Source: Ascidiaceihabitans sp047624005
GTDB taxonomy: Bacteria > Pseudomonadota > Alphaproteobacteria > Rhodobacterales > Rhodobacteraceae
Reading direction: 5' to 3'
Length of the DNA: 64,000 nucleotides
Assembly: GCA_047624005.1 (NCBI GenBank)
Contig: JBLHPE010000008.1
Coordinates: 1-64,000 of the forward strand
Numbering within the stretch: the stretch's first letter is position 1; each line of letters begins with the position of its first letter. Position numbers and translations under genes: made by a program. This document shows positions 35,266-44,446 of this stretch, piece by piece. The notes under the pieces were generated by a model. That model saw nothing but the letters and a program-made list of their open reading frames with translations, was not told where the DNA came from and searched no databases.

Positions 35266-36153
35266 GTGTTCAACTTCTGCACAGACCCAAGCCTCTTGCC
35301 TGATTGGCAATGGATGGCCTGTTACCTAACCACCGGCAAACACATGTCGATCTATTGGTCCGTGTTGACGGTTCTATTGCTGCTTGCCGTTACAGCCCCA
35401 ACCGCCCTTGCCTTTGGCTTTGCCGGTGCATCGGCTGCACGGTCCCGCTTACCCCCCGTTTCATGGTTGGGACGCGGCTACATCGCGATTGTCCGCGGCG
35501 TTCCCGACATCGCATTTTTCTTATTTTTCGTCATCGCCCTTGATCAAATCATAGAGTACGTGCGCCACCGTGCGATCTGCCCTGATTGGCCAGAACCCGT
35601 GCGCCAAGGCAGCGATTTTGTCGTCTGTCAGGCCGCCAAAATGCCGCTGGGAAATGCGTCACAATGGGTGCACGAAAGCTATGGATTTGCGATTGCAGTT
35701 TTCACATTTGCAATAGTCTTTGGCGCGTTTGCAGCCAACGTTTTACACGGCGCTATGGGTGCCGTTCCCCGCGGACAGATTGAGACTGGCGAAAGTTATG
35801 GTATGACGCATCGCCAGACATTCTGGCGCATTTTGGTCCCGCAGATGTGGGTCTATGCCCTGCCCGGCCTGTCCAACCTTTGGATGGTCCTGATCAAAGC
35901 AACGCCCTTGCTGTTCTTGCTTGGAATTGAGGACATCGTTTATTGGGCGCGTGAATTGGGGGGCATCAAAACTTCGCGGTTCACTGCATACCCGCATGGC
36001 GATTGGCGGATGTGGTATTTCCTTGCTCTGCTGGTTTTTTACCTCATCTTCACCCGTGTTTCTGAAGTCGCGTTGGACCGTTTGATGTCACGCCTCACAC
36101 GCGGACAAGCAACCACAGGCGGCGAAGCACAGCGCAAGGGTGGCATCATATGA
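35266..36153 (+). CDS. ABC transporter permease 1, HisQ/ArtQ type
   Basis: 295 residues with a GTG start and several membrane helices. The permease EAA-like loop GQIETGESYGMTHRQTFWRILVPQ lies near 168-191. GYIAIVRGVPDIAFFLFFVIA near 69-89 is the typical GTPLL-like segment of amino-acid permeases. It contains an unusual Cys-bearing periplasmic insertion (RAICPDWPEPVRQGSDFVVCQ, about 103-123). The next permease starts in an ATGA overlap. Confidence 0.9.
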   Translation: MFNFCTDPSLLPDWQWMACYLTTGKHMSIYWSVLTVLLLLAVTAPTALAFGFAGASAARSRLPPVSWLGRGYIAIVRGVPDIAFFLFFVIALDQIIEYVRHRAICPDWPEPVRQGSDFVVCQAAKMPLGNASQWVHESYGFAIAVFTFAIVFGAFAANVLHGAMGAVPRGQIETGESYGMTHRQTFWRILVPQMWVYALPGLSNLWMVLIKATPLLFLLGIEDIVYWARELGGIKTSRFTAYPHGDWRMWYFLALLVFYLIFTRVSEVALDRLMSRLTRGQATTGGEAQRKGGII

Positions 36154-36959
36154 GCGCCTGTACCCAAACCATAATGGACTACGGTCTTCGGGCTGTTGGT
36201 ATCGGTGAACGGTTGTTGCCGCGTGAAGATTTCACGCTGTGCCAACAGTTCACGTTGATCGGATCTGGGATGATCTGGAACGTTTATTTCGGGATCATTG
36301 CATTGGTCTTTGGCTTTATGTTCGCAACACTTTTAGCAGTGGGCAAAGCATCAAGACAGCGCATCTTCCGCAAACCAGCCGAGTGGTTTATCTTCCTCTT
36401 TCGTGGATCACCGTTGTTTATCCAATTCTTTTTCGGCTACTTCTTGTTCCTCAAACTTAAAACCGTCTTTCCAATCTTTGCCCCGTTTACAGCTGCGTGG
36501 CTTGGCGCTTTGGTTGTGCTATTCCTGAACACATCCGCCTATTCAGCCGAGATTTTTCATGGCGCATTAAAATCGATTCCCAAAGGTGATGTTGAAGCGG
36601 CAGATGCCTACGGCTTGTCCGGGTGGCCTCGATTTAAACGCGTGATCTGGCCGACGATGCTGCGCCTTGCGTGGCCTGCATATACTAACGAAGCGATCTT
36701 TTTATTCCACGCAACAACACTAGTGTTTTTCAGCGGTTTTCCTGCATGGCAGCAACGTGGTGATGCGCTTTATTACGCCAGTTATTTTGCGGATAAGACC
36801 TTTAATCCCTTCATTCCCTACCCAATTTTGGCAGGCTATTTCATCATCTTGACCCTGTGCGTGATTGGCTTGTTTGGCTTTGTGAACCGTCGCCTAAATC
36901 GCCACTTACCCGCCAACACACGCCAAAAATTACGTATTCGCCCAAATCTTATCCGGTAG
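36150..36959 (+). CDS. ABC transporter permease 2, HisM/ArtM type
   Basis: 269 residues with about five membrane helices. FIFLFRGSPLFIQFFFGYF near 85-103 and the EAA loop KGDVEAADAYGLSGWPRFKRV near 148-168 are diagnostic. It heterodimerises with permease 1. It starts within the stop of permease 1 (ATGA). The first GS-like gene begins 63 bases after its stop. Confidence 0.92.
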   Translation: MSACTQTIMDYGLRAVGIGERLLPREDFTLCQQFTLIGSGMIWNVYFGIIALVFGFMFATLLAVGKASRQRIFRKPAEWFIFLFRGSPLFIQFFFGYFLFLKLKTVFPIFAPFTAAWLGALVVLFLNTSAYSAEIFHGALKSIPKGDVEAADAYGLSGWPRFKRVIWPTMLRLAWPAYTNEAIFLFHATTLVFFSGFPAWQQRGDALYYASYFADKTFNPFIPYPILAGYFIILTLCVIGLFGFVNRRLNRHLPANTRQKLRIRPNLIR

Positions 36960-37022
36960 TTCCATTGACAAATGTGCCTCCGGCGGAAGTTTATTGGGCA
37001 AAATGAACAAGGGACTTTCGTC

Positions 37023-38342
37023 ATGAACTTAACCGATCTGCAAACCTTTCGTGTGGTTGCCTGCGACTTAAACGGTCAAATGCGGGGTAAGGTTGTGCCA
37101 GGGGCTTACGCGGACAAGCTGGCATCTGGCGCGGTGCGTATACCACTTTCGGTCTTGAACGTAGACCTTTGGGGTGCAGATATTGAAGGCAGTCCACTGG
37201 TTTTTGATACGGGTGACGCGGATGGTATGTTGTTCCCAACCGAGCGTGGGGCGATGCCGACCCCTTGGTTGGAGACACCATCCGCTCTTGTACCGATGGC
37301 CCTTAACCAAGATGACGGCACCCCTTTTGCCGGAGATCCACGTCATGCCTTAGCCCGTGTTCTAAAGCAGTTTGAGGCAAGAGGCTGGCAGGTGGTTGCC
37401 GCAACTGAAATGGAATTCACCTTGGTGGATGACAGCGGTGCGACACCTACCCCCCCAAACGATCCGCGCAATGGCTTTCCCTTGGATGGGGCCGAGATAC
37501 TGTCGATGTCCCAAATGGATGCATTTGCTGCATTCTTTGATGACCTTTACGCTGGTGCGGCCGCGATGGATATCCCTGTGGAAACAGCCACCTCCGAAGC
37601 AGGTGTTGGCCAATTCGAAGTTACGATGAAACACGGCCCCGCGATGCAAGCTGCTGACAATGCGTGGTTGTTCAAAACCTTGGTCCGTGGATTGGCCCAC
37701 CAACATGGAATGGCGGCAACGTTTATGGCCAAGCCTTACGCAGACGATGCGGGCAATGGGATGCATGTTCATTTCTCGGTGCTTGACGCCGCAGGACACA
37801 ATGTTTTTGACAACGGCGGGCCTGAGGGTACGGATACTTTACGTCAGGCGGTCGCTGGATGCCTAGCTGCGATGCCTGCAAGCAGCCTGATTTTTGCGCC
37901 TCACGGGAATTCTTATGAACGTTTGGTTGAAGGGGCGCATGCGCCAACCTCAGCTGCGTGGGGATATGAAAACCGCACGGTTGCGATCCGTATTCCTGGT
38001 GGTCCAAGTGCCGCCCGCCGGATCGAACACCGCACAGCTGGCGGAGATATCAATCCATATCTCCTTTTGAGTGCTGTCCTTGGGGCTGCAATGATTGGTG
38101 TATCAGACCAAATGACGCCCTCTGCGCCCGTCACTGGCAATGCATATGACACAGCCGATTTACCAAAATTGGCAAAGGATTGGGCCAGTGCTGTTGATAT
38201 GTTTGAGACTGACCCGCTAATTGCCCGCATCTTCAATCCGCTGTTGATCGACAACCTCGTGCGTTGCAAACGTCAGGAAATCGAAAAATTTGATCAAATT
38301 TCTGCTGAAACCCATTGGCGTACCTTACTAGAGCGTGTTTAA
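37023..38342 (+). CDS. Glutamine synthetase-like ligase 1
   Basis: 439 residues of the GS-III/GlnA-like fold used by gamma-glutamyl-amine ligases. The N-terminal beta-grasp domain has VVACDLNGQMRGKVVPG near 11-27. The catalytic part has VVAATEMEFTL near 122, SEAGVGQFEVTMKHGP near 184-199, MHVHFSVLD near 244 and the RIPGGPSAARRIEHRTAGGDINPY stretch near 325. The start at MNLTDLQTF follows GGGACTTTCGTC. Being one of two GS-like genes here, it is more likely an amine-glutamate ligase than true GlnA. Confidence 0.9.
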   Translation: MNLTDLQTFRVVACDLNGQMRGKVVPGAYADKLASGAVRIPLSVLNVDLWGADIEGSPLVFDTGDADGMLFPTERGAMPTPWLETPSALVPMALNQDDGTPFAGDPRHALARVLKQFEARGWQVVAATEMEFTLVDDSGATPTPPNDPRNGFPLDGAEILSMSQMDAFAAFFDDLYAGAAAMDIPVETATSEAGVGQFEVTMKHGPAMQAADNAWLFKTLVRGLAHQHGMAATFMAKPYADDAGNGMHVHFSVLDAAGHNVFDNGGPEGTDTLRQAVAGCLAAMPASSLIFAPHGNSYERLVEGAHAPTSAAWGYENRTVAIRIPGGPSAARRIEHRTAGGDINPYLLLSAVLGAAMIGVSDQMTPSAPVTGNAYDTADLPKLAKDWASAVDMFETDPLIARIFNPLLIDNLVRCKRQEIEKFDQISAETHWRTLLERV

Positions 38343-38395
38343 GGATCATGAACGCCCCTAAAAATGTGTACTGATGGGGCAAAAAATGGTGCATT

Positions 38396-39079
38396 ATGAA
38401 AATCGGATTACTGCAAGCGGGCCACTTTGTGCCGGAACTGCAATCGGAACTGGGTGATTACAGGGCACTTTATGCCCGCCTATTAGATGGCCACGGACCT
38501 GAATTTGAAATTGAGACGTTCAGCGTTGTGGATATGGAATTCCCTCAAGATATCAATGTCGCGGACGGGTTTCTGATCAGTGGATCAAAACACGGCGCTT
38601 ATGAAAATCACGCTTTTATCCCCCTGCTTGAGGATTTAATCCGCGCCATTCACGCATCAGGCAAACCGTTGATTGGTGTCTGTTTTGGACATCAGATCAT
38701 TGCCCAAGCCTTGGGTGGCAAAGTCGAGAAATTCGACAATGGATGGTCTGTAGGTCGCGTCGAATATGACATGGAGGGGCAAGAGTTTGCGCTGAATGCA
38801 TGGCATCAGGATCAGGTTGTTGAAGCACCTGTCGGGGCAAAAACGGTAGGATCGTCTCCCTTTTGCGCCCATGCGGCGCTTGCCTACGGTGATCAGATTT
38901 GGACTATGCAACCCCATCCAGAATTTGAAAGCGCTGCGATTGAGGGCCTGCTTCGCCTTCGTGGTGGATCCGTAAAACCAGATCGATTGGCGCATGCCAA
39001 AGATCAACTTTCTGCGACAAACAACAATGCCGAAATTGGCCAAAAAATGGCTTCGTTCTTTATGAAAGAGAGGGCCTAA
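38396..39079 (+). CDS. Class I glutamine amidotransferase-like hydrolase
   Basis: 227 residues. Nucleophile Cys96 is in GVCFGHQIIAQALGG and the His174/Glu176 pair in MQPHPEFES. In the Puu-type pathway a GATase-like hydrolase (PuuD) cleaves the gamma-glutamyl bond. This protein is closer to the GMP-synthase-like (GATase1) group than to the PuuD group with its peptidase C26 pattern, so the role is inference. The next gene starts in a TAATG overlap with its stop. Confidence 0.87.
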   Translation: MKIGLLQAGHFVPELQSELGDYRALYARLLDGHGPEFEIETFSVVDMEFPQDINVADGFLISGSKHGAYENHAFIPLLEDLIRAIHASGKPLIGVCFGHQIIAQALGGKVEKFDNGWSVGRVEYDMEGQEFALNAWHQDQVVEAPVGAKTVGSSPFCAHAALAYGDQIWTMQPHPEFESAAIEGLLRLRGGSVKPDRLAHAKDQLSATNNNAEIGQKMASFFMKERA

Positions 39080-40440
39080 TGGCCACCGAATGGAATGACG
39101 GGCTGCCCGAAGCCGCCAAAGAATATTTAAAAGACCGCCGGCTGGACGAAGTCGAATGCATCATTTCCGACCTTCCCGGCATCGCGCGCGGTAAAGCAGT
39201 TCCTGCCAAAAAATTCATGCGTCAAGAATACTTCCATCTGCCCGACAGCATTTTTTATCAAACCATTACGGGTGGCTGGGGCGAAGCGGCAGGCGAAGGT
39301 GGATTTACTGAAAAAGACATGATCCTACGCCCCGACATGAGTACGGCAACAGCAGCGCCGTGGACCGGCGACTGGACATTGCAAGTCATCCACGATGCCT
39401 TCGATCGCAACGGTGAGGCGGTGCCATTTTCCCCACGCAACGTTTTGAAACGTGTCGTGAAAATGTACCGCGACAAGGGCTGGGAACCGGTCGTGGCCCC
39501 GGAAATGGAATTCTTCTTAGTCGCTCGTAATATTGATCCTGCGCAAGAGATCAAGCCAATGATGGGCCGCTCTGGTCGTCCTGCGGCTGCGCGTCAGGCC
39601 TATTCTATGACCGCTGTTGATGAATTTGGCCCAGTAATTGACGACATCTATGACTTTGCAGAGGCCCAAGGTTTCGAAATCGACGGCATTACTCAGGAAG
39701 GTGGCGCGGGTCAGCTCGAGATCAATCTTTTGCACGGTGATCCGGTAAAACTAGCGGACGAAGTGTTCTACTTTAAACGTCTGATCCGCGAGGCTGCATT
39801 GCGTCACGACTGCTATGCGACCTTTATGGCCAAACCGATTGCCGATGAACCAGGGTCTGCCATGCACATCCACCATTCAATCCTTGATATCAAAACTGGC
39901 GCAAACATCTTTTCCGATGATCAAGATGGAGAAACCGAAGAATTCTTCCATTTTATCGCTGGCCTACAAAATCACATGCCGTCTGCTTTGGCCGTTATGG
40001 CACCTTATGTGAACAGCTATCGTCGTTACGTCAAAGACCATGCCGCCCCGATCAATCTGTCTTGGGCACGCGACAACCGCACAACTGGAATTCGTATTCC
40101 ATTATCATCGCCGAACGCACGCCGTGTTGAAAACCGATTGGCTGGCATGGATTGTAATCCTTATCTTTGCATCGCTGCATCGCTTGCCTGTGGTTACCTT
40201 GGCCTGATGGAAAAACACCAACCTGACAAACAGTTCGAAGGGGATGCTTATGCCGGAGAAGAAGATATTCCGCGCGTACTGGGCGAGGCATTGGACCTGT
40301 TTGAAGCTGCAACAGATTTGCATGACGTTCTTGGGCCAGAGTTTGCACGTGTCTATTCCATCATCAAACGTGCTGAATATGACGAGTTTCTTCAAGTCAT
40401 TTCCCCGTGGGAACGCGAACATTTACTGCTCAACGTATAG
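39079..40440 (+). CDS. Glutamine synthetase-like ligase 2 (glutamate-amine ligase)
   Basis: 453 residues, PuuA-like. VECIISDLPGIARGKAVPAKKF near 26-47 forms the N-terminal domain. PVVAPEMEFFLV near 137-148, ITQEGGAGQLEINLLHGDP near 201-219, MHIHHSIL near 263 and DNRTTGIRIPLSSPNARRVENR near 331 carry the metal, ATP and glutamate sites. It probably attaches glutamate to a primary amine. It is coupled to the upstream hydrolase and 9 bases before the oxidase. Confidence 0.92.
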   Translation: MATEWNDGLPEAAKEYLKDRRLDEVECIISDLPGIARGKAVPAKKFMRQEYFHLPDSIFYQTITGGWGEAAGEGGFTEKDMILRPDMSTATAAPWTGDWTLQVIHDAFDRNGEAVPFSPRNVLKRVVKMYRDKGWEPVVAPEMEFFLVARNIDPAQEIKPMMGRSGRPAAARQAYSMTAVDEFGPVIDDIYDFAEAQGFEIDGITQEGGAGQLEINLLHGDPVKLADEVFYFKRLIREAALRHDCYATFMAKPIADEPGSAMHIHHSILDIKTGANIFSDDQDGETEEFFHFIAGLQNHMPSALAVMAPYVNSYRRYVKDHAAPINLSWARDNRTTGIRIPLSSPNARRVENRLAGMDCNPYLCIAASLACGYLGLMEKHQPDKQFEGDAYAGEEDIPRVLGEALDLFEAATDLHDVLGPEFARVYSIIKRAEYDEFLQVISPWEREHLLLNV

Positions 40441-40449
40441 GCCAAACCC

Positions 40450-41751
40450 ATGAACTTACTCGACGCCAATGACGTTGCCGGGGCCTACCCACAAAGCTGG
40501 TATGCGGCAACAACGGACGCATTGCCCGCCTGCCCTGCATTGAACGGTGACGTCCGCACAGATGTTTGCGTAATTGGCGCTGGTTTTACGGGACTGTCGG
40601 CCGCTTTGCATCTCGCTGAAAGTGGCCGTGATGTCGTTTTGATCGATGCACAACGTGTCGGATTTGGCGCATCTGGTCGCAACGGCGGGCAGTTGGGCAG
40701 CGGCCAGCGCGTCGAGCAACCCTACCTTGAGAAAATGCTAGGCGATGATGACGCGTTAAAGCTTTGGCAGTTGGGCGAAGACGCCAAAACCTTGGTCAAA
40801 AATTTGATCAAACGACACAATATCGACTGCTATCTAAGGCCCGGCGTTGCGTGGTCAGCATCCTCTAAAAGGGACGTTGATGATCTGCACCAATACGCGG
40901 ATCATATGGAACAGAAGTATAGCTATCATATCGAAAAACTGGATGCCGCAGCCATGCATCAGCTTTGCCCATCGCCTGATTATAAAGGCGGAGTAGTCGA
41001 CAGGGATGCCGCCCACCTACACCCACTGCGCCTTGCGATTGGCCTTGCCAAGGCAGCCCAAGCTGCAGGCGTTCGGATATTTGAGGGCACACGCGCGGAC
41101 GGGATCGAACATGGGCTTCCAAGCACGGTAAAAACCCCGAACGGACGCATCACCGCAGATCACGTCATTGTTGCAGCCAATGGATATTTGGGTGATCTGG
41201 TCCCCAAAGTTGCATCGCGGGTAATGCCCATCAATAATTTCATCGCAGCGACAGAACCGCTGGGCGATGCGGCAAAGCAGGTTCTAAACGAAGACATTGC
41301 AGTGGCAGATGGTCGTTTCGTGGTGAACTATTTTCGCCTTAGCCATGATGGACGGCTTCTGTTTGGCGGCGGCGAAAGCTACGGCTACAAGTTCCCCAAA
41401 GACATCGCCGTAAAAGTGCGTAAACCGATGATCGAGATTTTTCCACATCTACATGACGTCCGCATCGATTACGCATGGGGCGGAACTTTGGCCATTACAA
41501 TGAAACGCCTGCCCTACCTGACCCGCGTTGCACCAAACATACTTAGCGCGTCGGGGTATTCGGGCCATGGCGTTGGATCCGCGACACATGCAGGACAACT
41601 GATGGCATTGGCCGTTCAGGGACAATCTGATGGGTTTGATACAATGGCGCGTATCCCAACCCATCCATTTCCCGGTGGTGCATCCATGCGTACACCGCTT
41701 CTGAGCCTTGCAATGACTTGGTACAGTTTGCGGGACCGCTTAGGACTCTGA
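40450..41751 (+). CDS. FAD-dependent oxidoreductase, PuuB-like
   Basis: 433 residues of the DAO (glycine oxidase-like) family. The FAD-binding VCVIGAGFTGLSAALHLAESG lies near 36-56 with GRNGGQLGSGQRVE near 77-90. ASGYSGHGVGSATHAGQLMA near 371 is the C-terminal flavin site. Close in type to gamma-glutamylputrescine oxidase, which converts the gamma-glutamyl-amine to an aldehyde. Last gene of the operon; the aldehyde dehydrogenase (PuuC) step is not encoded in the window. Confidence 0.9.
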   Translation: MNLLDANDVAGAYPQSWYAATTDALPACPALNGDVRTDVCVIGAGFTGLSAALHLAESGRDVVLIDAQRVGFGASGRNGGQLGSGQRVEQPYLEKMLGDDDALKLWQLGEDAKTLVKNLIKRHNIDCYLRPGVAWSASSKRDVDDLHQYADHMEQKYSYHIEKLDAAAMHQLCPSPDYKGGVVDRDAAHLHPLRLAIGLAKAAQAAGVRIFEGTRADGIEHGLPSTVKTPNGRITADHVIVAANGYLGDLVPKVASRVMPINNFIAATEPLGDAAKQVLNEDIAVADGRFVVNYFRLSHDGRLLFGGGESYGYKFPKDIAVKVRKPMIEIFPHLHDVRIDYAWGGTLAITMKRLPYLTRVAPNILSASGYSGHGVGSATHAGQLMALAVQGQSDGFDTMARIPTHPFPGGASMRTPLLSLAMTWYSLRDRLGL

Positions 41752-41864
41752 TCGATTTCAAACGCTATTGTTAAGCTGATTGTATCGCATATGCGTTACA
41801 AACCATTTGGGTTTTCCGATTTTTTACTTTAGATAATTGAAATGTAAATATAAGGAAATCAACA

Positions 41865-43049
41865 ATGACCTTGCCAGACATGCACACTGCAGACCCCATC
41901 CCCAAAGCTGCCCATGAAGAAATCGATCGCTTGATGCAGTCTGGTGACTTGTTCCGCTATACGGCGCCAGATGGTGCGCCGGTTGGATTGTTGGAGGCCG
42001 AATTTGCGGAACTTTTGGGCGCGAAATACGCCTTGGCTGTATCGTCTTGCTCTGCTGCATTGTTCTTATCCTTAAAGGCATTGGACCTGCCCCGTGATGC
42101 GCGTGTCTTGGTCCCAGGCTTCACTTTTGCGGCGGTCCCATCAGCAGTCATTCACGCCGACTGCATACCGATCTTGTGTGAGGTAGGTGACAATTACCGC
42201 GTAGATCTCGCTGATTTCGCAGTAAAATTACCAACGGTTCAGGCTGTTATCATCAGCCACATGCGCGGACATACATCAGATATGGACGCAATCATGGCGC
42301 TATGTGATGCAGCTGATATCCCAGTGATCGAAGACGCGGCACACTCCTTGGGCACCACTTGGAAAGGGCGCAACATCGGCACTATTGGTCGGATAGGCTG
42401 CTATTCATTCCAGTCTTATAAGATGATCAATGCGGGCGAAGGTGGCATCATGATTACCGACGACGCTGATCTGGTGGCCCGTGCGATCATTATGTCTGGC
42501 GCTTACGAACACAACTGGAAGAAACACCCTGTTCTTCAGGATGCTTTTGCACGCTGGCAGAACAAACTGCCGCTTTATAATCTGAGACTTTCAAACCTAT
42601 CTGCCGCAGTGATCCGACCACAACTGCCCCTTTTGGCAAAACGGGTCACGGATGGCCGTCGTAATCACGATTTTGTCGCAGAAATGTTAAATCTCAGCCC
42701 TAAAATTGATGTGCCAGTGCCATTGGACGGTGAAGAGCGGGCCCCAGATTCAATCCAGTTCAATCTGATCGACATGACTGACGCACAGGTGCACAGATTG
42801 GTTGAAGCCTGTGCTGCTGTCGGTGTCAAAGTTCAGGTTTTTGGCCTAAGTGACGACAATGCCCGCGCGTTTTGGAATTGGCAGTTTATTCAGGAATTAC
42901 CTGAATTGCCCAAAACCCGAAAAATGCTGATGCGCGCCTGTGACGTGCGTTTGCCCGTGCGCCTTACTAAAGCAGAGCTGATTGCAGTGGCAAATGTGAT
43001 TTTGCAAGCAACCAATGAGCAAAGCGATGCGAAGGCGTACGGAACATAA
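41865..43049 (+). CDS. DegT/DnrJ/EryC1/StrS aminotransferase
   Basis: 394 residues. The PLP lysine is Lys186 in SFQSYKMINAGEGG, the cofactor Asp157 in VIEDAAHSLG, and the SSCSAALFLSL segment near 60-70 binds phosphate. These enzymes usually transaminate nucleotide-linked keto-sugars, but no sugar-nucleotide genes are nearby. It follows the FAD oxidase after 113 bases with its own ATAAGGAAATC Shine-Dalgarno sequence, so it may be a separate unit. A role in amine catabolism (PuuE-like transamination) is a guess. Confidence 0.88.
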   Translation: MTLPDMHTADPIPKAAHEEIDRLMQSGDLFRYTAPDGAPVGLLEAEFAELLGAKYALAVSSCSAALFLSLKALDLPRDARVLVPGFTFAAVPSAVIHADCIPILCEVGDNYRVDLADFAVKLPTVQAVIISHMRGHTSDMDAIMALCDAADIPVIEDAAHSLGTTWKGRNIGTIGRIGCYSFQSYKMINAGEGGIMITDDADLVARAIIMSGAYEHNWKKHPVLQDAFARWQNKLPLYNLRLSNLSAAVIRPQLPLLAKRVTDGRRNHDFVAEMLNLSPKIDVPVPLDGEERAPDSIQFNLIDMTDAQVHRLVEACAAVGVKVQVFGLSDDNARAFWNWQFIQELPELPKTRKMLMRACDVRLPVRLTKAELIAVANVILQATNEQSDAKAYGT

Positions 43050-43069
43050 CCAAACCGCGCTAAGTCTCG

Positions 43070-43094
43070 TCAGGGCGGTGTTGTCCCGCCCTGA
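43070..43094. terminator. Hairpin between DegT and phaR genes
   Basis: TCAGGGCGG-tgttgtc-CCGCCCTGA, a perfect 9-base stem between convergent genes. There is no strong T-run on either side. Confidence 0.7.
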
Positions 43095-43106
43095 TAGACC
43101 AAAAAA

Positions 43107-43673
43107 TTAGCTAAGTTTTGAAAGCTTCTCTTGCAACTCTGCCAACTGCTGCTTGATCCCATCAAGATCGTCCGAATTTTCGGATGTCGCAGCTTTTGGC
43201 TCATCTGAACTGCTTTTCGGCGCGGTCCAGCCTTGGGATAATCCGCCCGTCATCGCTTTCATAAACGCTTCTTGCTGCGCTTGCATAGCTTCAAACCCAG
43301 GCATTTTCGACAGAGGATTGATCGTCGAAATTTTGTTGATCACCTTGCCTTGACCTGAACGCAACATATCAAACGAGGCTTGTAGGAACTGCGGGACGAC
43401 AGATGCTGTCGGTGACATATAGCTGCGCACCAGATCATTCAGCACATCCACAGGCAAAACACTTTCGCCGCGGCTTTCGTGTTCTGCAATGATTTGAAGG
43501 AGATACTGGCGGGTTAAATCATCACCGGACTTCAAATCAATAATCTGAACTTCGCGACCATCACGGATGAATCCCGCGATATCTTCAAGCGTTACATAGT
43601 CGCTTGTCTCAGTGTTGTACAAACGGCGACTTGCGTATCGTTTGATCAAAAGCGGTGTTTGGGTGTTGGCCAC
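43107..43673 (-). CDS. phaR: PHA synthesis repressor PhaR
   Basis: 188 residues. The N-terminal DNA-binding PHB accumulation domain reads LIKRYASRRLYNTETSDYVT near 7-26 and DLTRQYLLQIIAEHE near 52-66. PhaR represses phasin and its own gene and is released by binding to PHA granules. The GTG at MANTQTPLLIK was chosen because GGGGAGAAG precedes it at the right distance; a GTG 15 bases upstream overlaps that site. A CTGC-N3-GCAG site lies just upstream. Confidence 0.92.
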   Translation of the reverse strand: MANTQTPLLIKRYASRRLYNTETSDYVTLEDIAGFIRDGREVQIIDLKSGDDLTRQYLLQIIAEHESRGESVLPVDVLNDLVRSYMSPTASVVPQFLQASFDMLRSGQGKVINKISTINPLSKMPGFEAMQAQQEAFMKAMTGGLSQGWTAPKSSSDEPKAATSENSDDLDGIKQQLAELQEKLSKLS

Positions 43674-43698
43674 GTTTCTTCTCCCCACAGTCTTTGTG

Positions 43699-43709
43699 CT
43701 GCATTGCAG
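43699..43709. promoter_or_regulatory. PhaR operator upstream of phaR
   Basis: CTGCATTGCAG within TGCTGCATTGCAGC, 26 bases before the phaR start. It matches the CTGC-N3-GCAG motif known for Rhodobacter-type PhaR, supporting autoregulation. Confidence 0.75.
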
Positions 43710-43783
43710 CTTAGGCAGTTGGAACCGGAAATGAAAGGATATTGCGCAGAACCAAAAAATTCAGCGGTTTTGCAAATTTTCTA

Positions 43784-43812
43784 TAAAAAAAACGGGTCCT
43801 GCTAAGGACCCG
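43784..43812 (-). terminator. Intrinsic terminator after phaP
   Basis: Read on the minus strand: CGGGTCCTtagcAGGACCCG followed by a run of eight T, about 60 bases after the phasin stop and before phaR. Confidence 0.9.
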
Positions 43813-43873
43813 CCAATTTGTATCACACACATCAGGGAGGAAATAATATGATTACATTTCTAAAAAGTGCGGC

Positions 43874-44317
43874 TTATTTAGCTGCAGCTTTTTTCGTCGC
43901 TGCTGTCACGTCTGCTGTTGCCTTTGTTGCAACGGCTTGTGCTTCTTCTGACATATTTTTGCCAGCGGCCATCATCAATTCAACTGTTTCCATTTGAACT
44001 TTTTTCGCGATTTCAGCGAAGTTCGCCATGTTTTCAGCTGCAACTTCAGCAGAAGAAGATGCGAAATCTGTGATGGCTTTTGCGTAGTCAGCTGGCTCTG
44101 CTTTGGCTTTTGCCATGTCTGTCAATTTTGCCAATGTATCTGCAGCCCATTTGTTGGACACAGCAGTAGATTGTTCTGCAGCTGACAAAGCAACAGTGCT
44201 TAGCTTTTCATTCAAGGACGCTGTCGATTTGAAAGCGCCGTCCATTGCGGATGTATCAACTGGGAAAGAACCCATAACGTCTTTGAACATCGCTGTGAAA
44301 TCTGTTGTATTTGTCAT
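43874..44317 (-). CDS. phaP: Phasin family protein
   Basis: 147 residues, almost all helical and Ala-rich, typical of granule-coating phasins: FTAMFKDVMGSFPVDTSAMD near 7-26, TVALSAAEQSTAVSNKW near 37-53, MANFAEIAKKVQMETVELMM near 98-117, with a Lys/Ala-rich tail. It starts after AAAGGAATTAAACC. Two PhaR operators sit just upstream, so it is expected to be strongly repressed until PHA is made. Confidence 0.92.
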   Translation of the reverse strand: MTNTTDFTAMFKDVMGSFPVDTSAMDGAFKSTASLNEKLSTVALSAAEQSTAVSNKWAADTLAKLTDMAKAKAEPADYAKAITDFASSSAEVAAENMANFAEIAKKVQMETVELMMAAGKNMSEEAQAVATKATADVTAATKKAAAK

Positions 44318-44384
44318 GGTTTAATTCCTTTGATTTGTGAGTGGGCTGGGAGGCACCCGTTTCTTCATCTGAAATCAATATAGA

Positions 44385-44427
44385 TGCTGCAATGCAGCAA
44401 ATCAAGAACTAATGCTGCAATGCAGCA
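44385..44427. promoter_or_regulatory. Tandem PhaR operators between phaP and phaC
   Basis: Two identical 15-base palindromes TGCTGCAATGCAGCA at 44385-44399 and 44413-44427, 28 bases centre to centre. Each contains CTGC-AAT-GCAG. They lie 68-110 bases upstream of the phaP start. Confidence 0.85.
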
Positions 44428-44446
44428 ATTTAAAAATCACATAAAA

